A stretch of DNA of 64,000 bases from Mucilaginibacter sp. (GTDB lineage Bacteria > Bacteroidota > Bacteroidia > Sphingobacteriales > Sphingobacteriaceae), in NCBI GenBank assembly GCA_028288305.1, contig JAQBOA010000065.1, positions 41,643 to 105,642 on the forward strand, in the 5' to 3' direction. Shown one piece after another: positions 44,594-53,822 of the stretch (position 1 is the first letter of the stretch; each line of letters opens with the position of its first letter). A program made the translations under genes and the position numbers. The notes below the pieces were generated by a model, which saw nothing but the letters and a program-made list of their open reading frames with translations, was not told the origin of the DNA and did not search any database.

Positions 44594-45529
44594 ATGTTAA
44601 GCAGGGTAGCAGCAAGTTTTTATTGGTTAAGCCGTTATATTGAGCGCAGTGATGGTATGCTGCGTATGTTAAAAATAAATTACGCCTCATCGCAGGATAC
44701 CGTGCAGGAGTTTACATGGGAGCCTGTAATAAGGATTTTTGCAAGATCAGACGAAGATGAAACCGACAAGCTGGAAAATGACAGCCGTGCAGTATTAAAA
44801 TATATGGTTACCGGTAAAAGTAACACAAATTCTATTTTAAATATTATTACCCTGGCCCGCGAAAATGCGCGCGGCGTTCAGGAACATATTCCGAAAGACC
44901 TTTGGCAATGTTTAAATGAATATTACCATGCGGTAAAAGACCATCGTCTTGAAAGGTCATTGCAGCGTGAAGACCCGATAAGTGTGCTGGATGTTTTGAT
45001 AAAACAGGTGATGCTTTATTACGGTACAGCCGAGATCACTATGGAACGCGGGGAAGGGCGCAGCTTCATGAATATTGGCAAATATTTGGAGAGGGCAATA
45101 CAATCGGTAGATATATTGGATACAAAATTTGGCTCCGTCAATGACAATCCCGATTTGCTGACAGATACCAGTTACTGGAAACACCTGCTGCTTTCGCTGG
45201 GTGGTTATGAGTTGTATTTAAAAAAATATCGCGGAGGTTTTGAAGCCTCAAATATTTTAGAGCAAGTGGTGTTAAATAATGATTTCCCCCGCTCAGTAAT
45301 TTATTCGGTCAATAATATTCAGCGCTATTTTGAAAGGCTGAAGGACGAAAGCAACCTGGAAGATTACAGAGGTATGTCCTTCCAGATAGGCAGGCTGCAA
45401 AGCCGCATTAAATACAGTACTGTGCAAACTATTGAACAGGACGGCTTACATTTATATCTTATGGAAATAAGAAAGGAACTTTACGGTATTGGTAATTCAC
45501 TAAATGAACATTATTTTGCGAATTCATAG
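44594..45529 (+). CDS. alpha-E domain protein (DUF403)
   Basis: A 311-residue all-helical protein with the conserved N-terminus MLSRVAASFYWLSRYIERSD and ARENARGVQEHIPKDLWQCLNEYY in the middle. The alpha-E family is almost always encoded with a circularly permuted ATP-grasp protein and a transglutaminase, as here, so they presumably act together. No catalytic function is known. The repeat element ends 3 bases before its start codon, so the ribosome-binding region lies within the repeat. Confidence 0.93.
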   Translation: MLSRVAASFYWLSRYIERSDGMLRMLKINYASSQDTVQEFTWEPVIRIFARSDEDETDKLENDSRAVLKYMVTGKSNTNSILNIITLARENARGVQEHIPKDLWQCLNEYYHAVKDHRLERSLQREDPISVLDVLIKQVMLYYGTAEITMERGEGRSFMNIGKYLERAIQSVDILDTKFGSVNDNPDLLTDTSYWKHLLLSLGGYELYLKKYRGGFEASNILEQVVLNNDFPRSVIYSVNNIQRYFERLKDESNLEDYRGMSFQIGRLQSRIKYSTVQTIEQDGLHLYLMEIRKELYGIGNSLNEHYFANS

Positions 45530-45530
45530 A

Positions 45531-45615
45531 ATCAATTTGAAGATGTGCTGATTTGAAAATTGGAAAATGGGAGCAATTCTTCATTTTAAAATTTTCAAAC
45601 TGCCAAATTAAATAA
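45531..45615. repeat. 'GATGTGCTGATTTGAAAATT' inverted-repeat region
   Basis: GATGTGCTGATTTGAAAATT at 45542-45561 faces AAAATTTTCAAACTGCCAAA near 45590-45606. The gap between the alpha-E and transglutaminase genes holds only this element. Confidence 0.7.
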
Positions 45616-45624
45616 TTAAACAAG

Positions 45625-46602
45625 ATGCCCGAATTTGAGATACAGCATATTACCAGGTATATTTATGAAAGTCCGGTTCGCGATAGCGCCAACCAGATTA
45701 TTTTGTTCCCGATAAAGGACGAATACCAGGATGTTTTAAAACAAGAGCTTTCCATAACCGGTAACCCTGTTGTTGATACCCATATTGACTACTATGGCAA
45801 CGAGGTGGGCAGTTTTACTTATAGCGAGCCACACATGGTATTAACAATTAACTCAAAAATTTGGGTATCTACAAAACACAGGACATTGCCCGAAAACGAT
45901 ATATTTCCATCCCACCAATGGGAAGACCTTAAACGACTGCAGTTTATGGTGCCCTATATTGATTTTTTGAAACAGGAATATTTTGAAGGACTATCAGAAT
46001 TGAAGGTTATTGTTGATAAAGAAAGATCAAATGATGATACCCCTTACCAGGCGGCTCTCCGTTTTTGCCAATATGTATATGACAATTTTGAATATATAAA
46101 AGGTGTTACAACGGTTGAAACAAAACTGGATGAAATATGGAAATTAAAAGCCGGCGTTTGTCAGGATTTTGCCCATATTTTAATGGAAATGCTGCGCCTG
46201 GTTCAAATACCAGCCAGGTATGTAAGTGGTTACATTTGTACCAGTAAGCGCGATAACATGCGCGGTGAAGGTGCAACCCACGCCTGGGCCGAAGCTTACA
46301 TTCCTGATTATGGCTGGCTAGGTATTGATCCTACTAATAACTGTATTGCTAACGAAACCCATGTACGCCTGGCGGTAGGCCGTAATTTTTCGGACTGTTC
46401 ACCTGTAAAAGGTGTTTACAAAGGCTCATCAAACCATAAGCTTGAAGTCGCCGTATCGGTTGATGATGAAAATGTGCTGAATAGCAATGATACCCAAATT
46501 CATGAAGCCCATGTAACCAGTATTGTATCCGAATCATCAAAAAATAGCTACCAGCGGTATATGGAGATAATTCAGCAACAGCAACAACAGCAGCAGCAAT
46601 AG
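45625..46602 (+). CDS. bacterial transglutaminase-like protein
   Basis: A 325-residue protein with the Bact_transglu_N beta domain (FEIQHITRYIYESPVRDSAN) and a papain-like core: C179 in AGVCQDFAH, H219 in THAWAEAY and D235 in GIDPTNN. This is the third gene of the ATP-grasp/alpha-E/transglutaminase operon. Members are thought to act as peptidases or amidases on the product of the ATP-grasp enzyme. The last residues are nine glutamines encoded by mixed CAG/CAA codons (46573-46599). These directly precede the stop and could vary in length. Confidence 0.9.
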   Translation: MPEFEIQHITRYIYESPVRDSANQIILFPIKDEYQDVLKQELSITGNPVVDTHIDYYGNEVGSFTYSEPHMVLTINSKIWVSTKHRTLPENDIFPSHQWEDLKRLQFMVPYIDFLKQEYFEGLSELKVIVDKERSNDDTPYQAALRFCQYVYDNFEYIKGVTTVETKLDEIWKLKAGVCQDFAHILMEMLRLVQIPARYVSGYICTSKRDNMRGEGATHAWAEAYIPDYGWLGIDPTNNCIANETHVRLAVGRNFSDCSPVKGVYKGSSNHKLEVAVSVDDENVLNSNDTQIHEAHVTSIVSESSKNSYQRYMEIIQQQQQQQQQ

Positions 46603-46812
46603 TTGGCAGTTTTGAGTTGGCAGTAGGCAGTTTGGATGAGTTGTTCGCTGACTGTTAAGGCGAATTAGCCACACGGCTTTGTTGCGTTACAATCTGGCTG
46701 GTTTAGTATCGCTTCTTAACCCGCAAGAAATCATTCTTTTAACTGATTCTTAGACATTATTATAAATTCTACTTCAAATTTACTACCTTCGGTTGCCTAA
46801 ACTGGCAATCGC

Positions 46813-49470
46813 ATGCAGTTTCGTATTATCTTTTTTATTGCTTTATTATTAATTTGTATAAGGGCGTACGGCCAGCAGCAGGATGTTGATTTTCATTTAA
46901 ATGCGCATTTGCTTAACGGACAAAAGATTCTGAAAGTAAAACGCGATTTTCATGATATTTATTTGTGGGTGCTTGGTCAAAACAACAGTGTATACCGGGT
47001 AAATAGCGTCACCCTGGCTATTGATGATTACAGCTCCAAATTTGCCGCTTATAACAATTTTCAATTTGTGGACATAATGGGACATAGTGCAGATACGGTA
47101 TTTATAGCCACCAATGCAACCAACGTAATTGAATGGGCAAATGGAACTTTTCGGGTCATAGGCAGCAGCGATGGGATACCGGGAACCGTAAACTCGTTGG
47201 GAATAGACCTGGGCTGGAGTCTCGGTCCAGGTACAAGGAATGAAATGCTTATCGGTACCGACCAGGGTGTCCGAACATTTAACGTCCAAACGCAAACCAT
47301 CGGCGTTCTTCCCGATGGTGCCTTTGCTGGGAATTCGTCAATTGCCAATAGCAGAATCTATGAGTCCACTTATCGGAACGAAATCTATAAAGACAGCACG
47401 GCCTATGATCAGTCTGGCTGGACAACAGATACACTGCAATATTTGCCTGTAGCATTTAATCCCGATGGCGTCGATCCGCTTCCGGGGCCCTTCGTCGTGG
47501 GTTATGTTTGGAAGGGTAATCATACTTTTGGCAGTAATGTAAATACGGTGTTTTCATTCAACCTGGATCTTAGTACGACAGTTTTTGCCTCGTATTTTTG
47601 GGGAACTGAAAACGGGATGTTCCAAACTGGGAGCAACTTTAGCGATAATATTGTAACGGATCCATGGTTCCAATATTTAAGCGGCATAAAAGTGAATAAG
47701 ATCACTGACATTATGGGGTTAACGGCCTTTAGTAGTTATTATAATTCCGAAATAGTCAAACAGAACCTGCTTATTGGGACAGATAATGGCTTTTACTTCA
47801 GCAGTACACTAAATAATCCCACTGGCGTTTATCCAGCTAAATTTTCATTATTTCACTATGCTGCGCTGGGGAATACCATAATAAATGATATTTGTGTGAA
47901 TGCAGTATCTGATGCGCACCCAATATGCGAAAACGGTGTATGGCTTGGCGCCAATGACGGGTTGTACCTGCTTAAACCTGATTATGCGGCATTTTTAAAC
48001 TCAACGCCAATACAGGCCATTAATTTTTTAAACAAGCCAGATACTTTATCCTCATTAAATGTATGTACAGGAGATTCCGTTTTGGCGGTGGTTAATTCTT
48101 CGCTAAATGGCAGCTACACCATTCAGTGGTATGAAAATGGGAATGAGCTGCCCGCCCAAAGCAATCACACACTGACCATAAAAACAGCGGGCGATTACTA
48201 TGCAGTTCTATATGACCCCTGTGAAGATATTCATATCCCAAGCAACCATTTACGGGTAAACATTGTCAACGGGCCAGTATTTACGTTTAATTATCCCGAT
48301 ACCATAAAGCAATGCAATAATAATACACCTGTCACTCTTCAAACAACTTATAACTCGGGTTATCACTATCAATGGTATACCAACGATGTTTTAAATGGCG
48401 ATACTACCTCTTCATTTATTGTTACCCAAACAGGTAAATACAAAGTTGAAGTAAGCGCCTGTACTAACAGTTGGGTGCCATCAAAAGAAGTGCAGGTTAA
48501 CCTCATCCAATTACCTACCCCAGTTATCACCGCTGATAAAGCGATGTATTGCATTGGCGAGAATGCCACGCTTTCTGTTTCGATACTACCTGATCCTTCT
48601 TATACCATTAACTGGTACATGAATAATGTGCTGCAAACCAATAATAGCAACCACACTTCATTAATAACTAATATACCAGGTAACTATACCGCATCAGTAG
48701 TAAATAAAACGGTTAATACAGATGGGACGCTATGTTCGCAAACATCGGCTGTTTTGCTATTAGTATTTAATCCGTTCCCAACAGTCACTATCGAAAAGAT
48801 AGTAAAAACAACATTGTGTGAAGGTCAAACTGTTGACCTGTTAGCACGTCATACAGGTGGAACCGTCAAATGGTCAACAGGTGAAACAACGGATCAGATC
48901 AGTGTCAATACTGCTGGAAATTACACTGCAGTGGTTACATCTCCGGCTGGCTGCCAGGCAGACACCAGTATAAGCACTACATTTTTACCAAACCCGATCT
49001 TAAGAGTTAAGGATACAACTATCTGTACTTACAAACAACAGCCGGTTACACTCATTGCACCACCCGGTTATGCACAATACATATGGAACGGCCAGCCAGG
49101 AAATCAAACGTATCGTGTAAGTTTGCCTCAAACAGTTAGCTTAACCGTTACTGATGCCAATGGATGTGAGGCTACACAGCAGATAATTGTAGCTGACAAA
49201 TGCCCCGATATATGGATACCAAATACCTTCACCCCAAACGGTGACGGAATAAATGATATCTGGACCATTGAAGGACTTGATAATGACCAATCCGTACTGG
49301 TAAGAGTTTATACCCGTTATGGAAATTTGGTATTTGAAAGTAAAGGATACACTACTTCATGGAACGGCGAGTATCGAGGTAAAAAATTACCTGCGGGCGT
49401 ATATTATTATGTTCTTACCTCTAAAAAGGGCACACAAAAATTTAGCGGTTCAGTGACCATTATTTATTGA
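46813..49470 (+). CDS. large surface protein with T9SS type B C-terminal domain
   Basis: An 885-residue secreted protein with a signal peptide (FRIIFFIALLLICIRAYGQ). The first 390 residues may form a beta-propeller-like sensor region (SQNNSVYRV, GTDQGVRTF, GTDNGFYFS repeats typical of two-component-regulator propellers). Ig-like segments follow with paired Cys (LSSLNVCTGDSVLAV, IKQCNNNTPVTLQ, MYCIGENATLSV, TLCEGQTVDLLARH). It ends in the gliding-motility C-terminal domain (IWIPNTFTPNGDGINDIW, then LPAGVYYYVLTSKKG), the sorting signal for type IX secretion. It is likely anchored on or released from the cell surface; the ligand is unknown. Confidence 0.9.
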   Translation: MQFRIIFFIALLLICIRAYGQQQDVDFHLNAHLLNGQKILKVKRDFHDIYLWVLGQNNSVYRVNSVTLAIDDYSSKFAAYNNFQFVDIMGHSADTVFIATNATNVIEWANGTFRVIGSSDGIPGTVNSLGIDLGWSLGPGTRNEMLIGTDQGVRTFNVQTQTIGVLPDGAFAGNSSIANSRIYESTYRNEIYKDSTAYDQSGWTTDTLQYLPVAFNPDGVDPLPGPFVVGYVWKGNHTFGSNVNTVFSFNLDLSTTVFASYFWGTENGMFQTGSNFSDNIVTDPWFQYLSGIKVNKITDIMGLTAFSSYYNSEIVKQNLLIGTDNGFYFSSTLNNPTGVYPAKFSLFHYAALGNTIINDICVNAVSDAHPICENGVWLGANDGLYLLKPDYAAFLNSTPIQAINFLNKPDTLSSLNVCTGDSVLAVVNSSLNGSYTIQWYENGNELPAQSNHTLTIKTAGDYYAVLYDPCEDIHIPSNHLRVNIVNGPVFTFNYPDTIKQCNNNTPVTLQTTYNSGYHYQWYTNDVLNGDTTSSFIVTQTGKYKVEVSACTNSWVPSKEVQVNLIQLPTPVITADKAMYCIGENATLSVSILPDPSYTINWYMNNVLQTNNSNHTSLITNIPGNYTASVVNKTVNTDGTLCSQTSAVLLLVFNPFPTVTIEKIVKTTLCEGQTVDLLARHTGGTVKWSTGETTDQISVNTAGNYTAVVTSPAGCQADTSISTTFLPNPILRVKDTTICTYKQQPVTLIAPPGYAQYIWNGQPGNQTYRVSLPQTVSLTVTDANGCEATQQIIVADKCPDIWIPNTFTPNGDGINDIWTIEGLDNDQSVLVRVYTRYGNLVFESKGYTTSWNGEYRGKKLPAGVYYYVLTSKKGTQKFSGSVTIIY

Positions 49471-49555
49471 AAACCTTGCCCCACTGCCTCTTTGGCTTGC
49501 GCTGCATAGCGCCAGAAAAGGTTCTTATTAATAATGATGGCGATGCGAGAGCAAT

Positions 49556-50026
49556 TTAACAATGTAAACGGCTAATACCAATATTGCGAGTCCGGCAGCC
49601 CCACAATAGAAATTTCAAATATTCAAAACGTTTGATCCTCAACTCCAGAGACCTTATTCTTTTGTCGTGTTCCTCAAATGTATGCTCATAGTTCGATTTT
49701 TTTTCCTGTGGCTTTAGATCCCCTTCTTTTAATTGCTCCGTCTCTGTTGCCGGCTCTTCAGTTTCAACCAACTCATCATTACTACTAACAAAACCGCCGT
49801 TGGCCAAAAACATAACGGCCCTGGGTTCTTTGTTTATGATGAGCGGCAACCTGTTGCCAACTACGGTTACTAAGCCATTACTTTCCAGGAAGCCGATCAT
49901 TGAGGCGGCATAGTCTTCATCGTGATCAAATATGTCTAGTACCTGCTCACGGGTTAAGCTTTTATTTTGTCCAAAAGCCTCCAGCAGCGCATCCAGCATT
50001 TCGTATTCAAACCTATCCAGTTCCAT
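49556..50026 (-). CDS. hypothetical protein with a winged-helix-like N-terminus
   Basis: A 156-residue protein. The ATG at 50026 (MELDRFEYEMLDALLEAFGQ) is used, because the upstream in-frame extension is hydrophobic and poorly conserved-looking. Residues 1-70 read like a helical, winged-helix type domain (SLTREQVLDIFDHDEDYAAS, GFLESNGLVTVVGNRLPLII). A low-complexity acidic middle (ELVETEEPATETEQLKEGD) and a coiled-coil-like HDKRIRSLELRIKRFEYLKF follow. No family is recognised. It may be a small regulator, but there is no operon context to support that. Confidence 0.62.
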   Translation of the reverse strand: MELDRFEYEMLDALLEAFGQNKSLTREQVLDIFDHDEDYAASMIGFLESNGLVTVVGNRLPLIINKEPRAVMFLANGGFVSSNDELVETEEPATETEQLKEGDLKPQEKKSNYEHTFEEHDKRIRSLELRIKRFEYLKFLLWGCRTRNIGISRLHC

Positions 50027-50144
50027 CGCGATAAAGATAAATATTAAAAATAATTTGAGGTTGTCACCCAAAACAAATCATACCGATACGCCCTAACAGG
50101 AAAGATGAAAGAAAGACTAAGAAGCAAGTTAATTTATAATATGT

Positions 50145-50215
50145 GAGCCAAATAGTAATTTTATTCGGCTCATATATTTATTATATTTGAGCCGAATAAT
50201 TTTATTAATCGGCTC
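50145..50215 (+). promoter_or_regulatory. twin 27-bp operators and promoter of the Fic gene
   Basis: Two 27-bp inverted repeats of the same design lie 44 bp apart: GAGCCAAATA/TATTCGGCTC (50145-50171) and GAGCCGAATA/TAATCGGCTC (50189-50215). A perfect -7 box TATATTTG (50182-50189) lies between them and shares its last base with the second repeat. The second repeat ends directly before the ATG (50216). This geometry fits autorepression by the C-terminal DNA-binding domain of the Fic protein. Confidence 0.75.
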
Positions 50216-51322
50216 ATGACATACAATTGGCAACAAAACGACTGGCCAAATTTTACATATGATCTTTCGGGCATAGAGGATGAGTTGTTTCTTTTTGCCG
50301 AAAAAACGGGGCATATCAGCGGTATCATGAAGGCTTTGCCCGAAGATACACGAATGGAAGCCGTCATTGAAATCATGGTGGCCGAAGCGATTAAAACTTC
50401 TGAAATAGAGGGGGAATATTTTAGTCGCAAGGATGTAATGTCATCTATCCGGAATAACCTCGGCCTAAATAAAATCAACGAGCCTGTACCGGATAAAAAA
50501 GCGGTAGGTGTTAGTGAATTGATGATTGATGTGCGTAATACATACATGGATGCATTGACTAAAGAACAGCTTTTTGCCTGGCATAAAATGCTGCTGGGCG
50601 CCAACGCAAAAATTAAAGTTGGTGAATGGCGCGATCATCCTGAGCCGATGCAAATCATTTCGGGTGCAATGGGAAAAGAAAAAGTACACTTCGAAGCGCC
50701 GCCATCCGCACTCGTTCCCCTGGAAATGGAACGGTTTATCGACTGGTTTAACTTAAGCGGCCCCGGTGAAAAACCCGAAATTAAAAAAGCCGTAGTACGA
50801 TCAGCGATCGCTCATCTTTATTTTGAATCCATACATCCTTTTGAAGATGGGAATGGCAGGATAGGCCGGGCCATTGCCGAAAAAGCCTTATCCCAGGGTA
50901 TTGGTTACCCGGTTTTTTTAAGCTTATCGCGGACGATAGAAGCTCATAAAAAAGATTATTATGATGCGTTGGAAGCAGCCCAAAAAACGAATGAAATTAC
51001 ACATTGGATAGAATATTTTGTGGGCGTAACAGTAGAAGCACAACTCTTTGCTGAAGAACAAATTAATTTTACCTTAAAAAAAACAAGATTCTTTGACCTG
51101 TTCAGAGATCAATTTAACGAACGGCAGTTGAAAGTAATCAAAAGAGTATTAGAAGAAGGTCCGGCAGGTTTTGAGGGGAGCATAAACGCGGGTAAATATG
51201 GTTCGATAACAAAGGCGTCGAAAGCGACAGCCACGAGAGACCTGCAAGATTTATTGGAAAAAGGCGTGCTGGTGCATATGGGGGCAGGTGGTCGTAGTAC
51301 AAAGTATAGGGTGAATCTTTAA
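50216..51322 (+). CDS. Fic family protein with DUF4172 N-terminus and winged-helix C-terminus
   Basis: A 368-residue class II Fic protein. The DUF4172-type N-terminus carries the inhibitory motif T61-SEI-E65-G66. The catalytic loop HPFEDGNGR is at 207-215 with the nucleotide-binding region intact, so AMP transfer from ATP to a protein target is expected. The last 60 residues (NERQLKVIKRVLEEG, then SITKASKATATRDLQDLLEK and TKYRVNL) form a winged helix-turn-helix, so the protein probably binds DNA too. Its targets are unknown. Two operator-like repeats sit over its promoter. Confidence 0.92.
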   Translation: MTYNWQQNDWPNFTYDLSGIEDELFLFAEKTGHISGIMKALPEDTRMEAVIEIMVAEAIKTSEIEGEYFSRKDVMSSIRNNLGLNKINEPVPDKKAVGVSELMIDVRNTYMDALTKEQLFAWHKMLLGANAKIKVGEWRDHPEPMQIISGAMGKEKVHFEAPPSALVPLEMERFIDWFNLSGPGEKPEIKKAVVRSAIAHLYFESIHPFEDGNGRIGRAIAEKALSQGIGYPVFLSLSRTIEAHKKDYYDALEAAQKTNEITHWIEYFVGVTVEAQLFAEEQINFTLKKTRFFDLFRDQFNERQLKVIKRVLEEGPAGFEGSINAGKYGSITKASKATATRDLQDLLEKGVLVHMGAGGRSTKYRVNL

Positions 51323-51411
51323 GTTTAACTTATACAACGGGAGGGCATTTGTGATAGACACTGCGAGGAGCGAATTAAGGAATTAATATCGGACATTGAA
51401 TTATGAATGCT

Positions 51412-51442
51412 GAACCTGCCTGCCCGCTGGCTGGTTATGAAG
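51412..51442. repeat. 'GAACCTGCCTGC' repeat, single copy
   Basis: GAACCTGCCTGCCCGCTGGC with TGGTTATGAAG. The same word forms both arms of the element at 55178-55340. Here only one arm is present, between the Fic and LytTR genes. Confidence 0.75.
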
Positions 51443-51546
51443 TCTTATTTGGGAGGCATATGTCCAGGTCATTAGCATGCCAGCTCTTTTGATTGAGCTG
51501 CATATCCAGAGGGTGTTCTCCATTTTTATCAGGCCAAGGATGAACA

Positions 51547-52314
51547 TTACCTTTTTTCAAGCCACCCTAAAAAAATTGTCGCTTTATCTTTTCCAACTAT
51601 TAATTGTGCGGAGGTTGATATCACTAACTTTACTAACAGTTTGCGGGAAAAATAATGCTCCACTTCTTTAACAGCTGCAAAATTTATTAGATATTGTCTA
51701 TTCAGTCTAAAAAACTGTTTATCAGATACCAGATTATGCACTTCGTCCAGCGATTGAGTAATGCCGTATTCCTTTTCATCAAAGGTGACGATGGTGTGTA
51801 TTTCATTACGAATGTAAAAAAAAGCAATGTTCTCAGTGGCAATGGTTATGTAACTATTATTCTTAAATACAAGGAAGCTTTTCTTTTCCACTGGAACGCT
51901 GATTCTGCTTAAAAGGGCTTCAATATTTAACAGGTCGTTTTTGGGATTTTGAAAAAAGCTTTGGAATTTGCTTACCTTTTCAAAAGTTTTTAAAATAGTC
52001 TCTTTGGAGAAGGGTTTCAGTATATAATCAATCCCGTTGGATTTGAATGCTTCTATGGCATAGTAATCATAAGCAGTACAGAACACCACCGGCGATACAA
52101 TTTTCACTTCCTTAAATATCTCAAAACACAAGCCGTCCGCCAGCTGGATATCCATAAAGATCAGATCGGGCCTGTTATTTGTCGTGAGATAAAGGACCGC
52201 TCCGGATACACTTTGTTTAGAAGCAACGATCTTAGCCTCCGGCTGCACATTAACAATCAGCTGCGCTAAAGCCCTGGCAATTTTTACCTCATCCTCAATG
52301 ATCAGTATATTCAT
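51547..52314 (-). CDS. LytTR-family response regulator
   Basis: A 255-residue regulator. The receiver domain has ILIIEDEVKIARAL at the start, the phosphoacceptor Asp in DLIFMDIQLADG and the Lys in DYILKPFSKE. A LytTR DNA-binding domain follows at about residue 150, with LVFKNNSYITIATENIAFFYIR and FFRLNRQYLINFAAVKEVE. The start overlaps the end of the kinase gene by 20 bases, so the two are one two-component system. It presumably controls its own operon or neighbouring transport genes. Confidence 0.94.
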   Translation of the reverse strand: MNILIIEDEVKIARALAQLIVNVQPEAKIVASKQSVSGAVLYLTTNNRPDLIFMDIQLADGLCFEIFKEVKIVSPVVFCTAYDYYAIEAFKSNGIDYILKPFSKETILKTFEKVSKFQSFFQNPKNDLLNIEALLSRISVPVEKKSFLVFKNNSYITIATENIAFFYIRNEIHTIVTFDEKEYGITQSLDEVHNLVSDKQFFRLNRQYLINFAAVKEVEHYFSRKLLVKLVISTSAQLIVGKDKATIFLGWLEKR

Positions 52315-53341
52315 AAATTACTGGAAGCTTAACTTTAAAATGCAGTTCATCTGCTATAACTTCAATCTTTTTTCCTAATAAATGCAGATAACGCTGATTA
52401 ATATTTTCAAGGCCCATGCCAATAGATGATTCCGGTATTTTTTTCAGTTGCAATTGATTTTCTATAACCAGTGTGTCGCCATCCGAATATAAATTAATAT
52501 TTAAAGGTTGTTCCAACGAAACCACATTATGTTTAATACAGTTTTCGACCAACAGCTGTAAAGTAAAAGGGGGAATATTGCTTGAGTTATGCTTGTTGCT
52601 GATTTTAAAGTTAAGCAGAATCCCATCCTCAAATCTCGCTTTTAACAAAAAAAGGTAAGCATTCAGAATATCCAATTCTTTTGACAAACTAATAATGTTC
52701 ATCTTCCTGTTTTCGAGCGTATAACGGTAAAAATCAGAAAGCTTTACAATAAAATCGGCAGCATGCTCATCGCCGATCTCAACCATTGATTTTAGCGTGT
52801 TTAAACTGTTAAACAAAAAGTGAGGATTAACCTGCTGTTTAAGCAACTCATATTGTGCACCTATATTGTCTGCCTTAATGCGTTCTAAATCGATGCCCAT
52901 TAACCTGGCATGATAACTTTGATAAAGCAGGTGCAAAAACATGTATATGGTTAGGTTCATCAGAATACCCCTAAATTGATACATCAGTATCATAGATTGA
53001 AACAGATATTTTGAGAATAGCAATTGATGAGCACTAACCAATACCAGCATTAACGCTATACCAAGCAACAAGCTTTTTATAAGCCTCCCGTTAAAAAAGC
53101 GGGTAGCATTATACTGGTTGGAAAATTTTGGCAGGCTGTAGATATTATAATACCATATAAATAACGAAAACAGAAAGGCGATGGATGAGTCCACTAACAA
53201 TTCAGAGCCATGGGTATGAAGCTGAAGTATCTTTGGGATGGAGGCTAATATCCCCATAAACAGGGAGCTGAACCAAATTATCCTGGCCGATACCCTGAAA
53301 ACTTTTTTATTACCAGCATGATTATTTTCCGCAAATATCAT
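52295..53341 (-). CDS. LytS-type sensor histidine kinase
   Basis: A 348-residue kinase with four to five N-terminal membrane helices (about residues 20-140) and no soluble sensor. The His_kinase domain carries the phosphorylated histidine in QQVNPHFLFNSLNTLKSM, and the ATP-binding region includes QLLVENCIKHNVV and GMGLENINQRYLHL. It overlaps the downstream regulator gene, and its start overlaps the stop of the upstream lipoprotein gene by 4 bases (ATGA). This is a coupled arrangement that suggests the lipoprotein and haem protein upstream are functionally linked. Confidence 0.93.
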   Translation of the reverse strand: MIFAENNHAGNKKVFRVSARIIWFSSLFMGILASIPKILQLHTHGSELLVDSSIAFLFSLFIWYYNIYSLPKFSNQYNATRFFNGRLIKSLLLGIALMLVLVSAHQLLFSKYLFQSMILMYQFRGILMNLTIYMFLHLLYQSYHARLMGIDLERIKADNIGAQYELLKQQVNPHFLFNSLNTLKSMVEIGDEHAADFIVKLSDFYRYTLENRKMNIISLSKELDILNAYLFLLKARFEDGILLNFKISNKHNSSNIPPFTLQLLVENCIKHNVVSLEQPLNINLYSDGDTLVIENQLQLKKIPESSIGMGLENINQRYLHLLGKKIEVIADELHFKVKLPVIYEYTDH

Positions 53342-53817
53342 GGCGTTACTGACGGTTGCTGATCAAAGATGTACTTTATTCTATCTTGCTGATGCATTGT
53401 ATCCTGATCTGCAACAAGGTTCTTGCCATCGTACTTTTTATAATTAATAAAGGTACGGTTCCCGGTTGAAGTAGTTTTAATAACTTCTGCTGATAGCAGA
53501 TAGCCCGGTATTTTAGCGCCAAACCAATGATCATCATCCTGTTGTTTCCAGGTAATTAGTGTAAATACTTCTCCCGCCTGACGTTCTTTTAACCCAATAA
53601 TTGCATTTTTTAAAGCCAGGGGATTAGCATAAAGGATAGACATGGTGCCCAGTTTTTTATTGATAAATGATGACATGACTTTTAAACCCAACGTATCCAA
53701 TTTGAAAGCAGATGGCAGGGCAGCTTTGTCATTTAACAAATGAACATTTTTGATGTTATCAGTGCAGGCCGAAAACAGGAAAATCCCTGCAAAACATATA
53801 TAAAGTAACTTTTTCAT
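53338..53817 (-). CDS. hypothetical lipoprotein in the P460/LytST operon
   Basis: A 159-residue lipoprotein with the lipobox FSACT (Cys at about 18). The mature part has VMSSFINKKLGTMSILYANP, then GEVFTLITWKQQDDDHWFGAKIPG and a C-terminal YKKYDGKNL. The WxxxxDxHWFGAxIPG segment is typical of proteins seen next to cytochrome P460 genes, but I cannot name the family with certainty. It starts 5 bases after the frameshifted haem gene and overlaps the kinase start. A role in sensing or handling of a small molecule by that system is inference. Confidence 0.68.
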   Translation of the reverse strand: MKKLLYICFAGIFLFSACTDNIKNVHLLNDKAALPSAFKLDTLGLKVMSSFINKKLGTMSILYANPLALKNAIIGLKERQAGEVFTLITWKQQDDDHWFGAKIPGYLLSAEVIKTTSTGNRTFINYKKYDGKNLVADQDTMHQQDRIKYIFDQQPSVTP

Positions 53818-53822
53818 AACGC

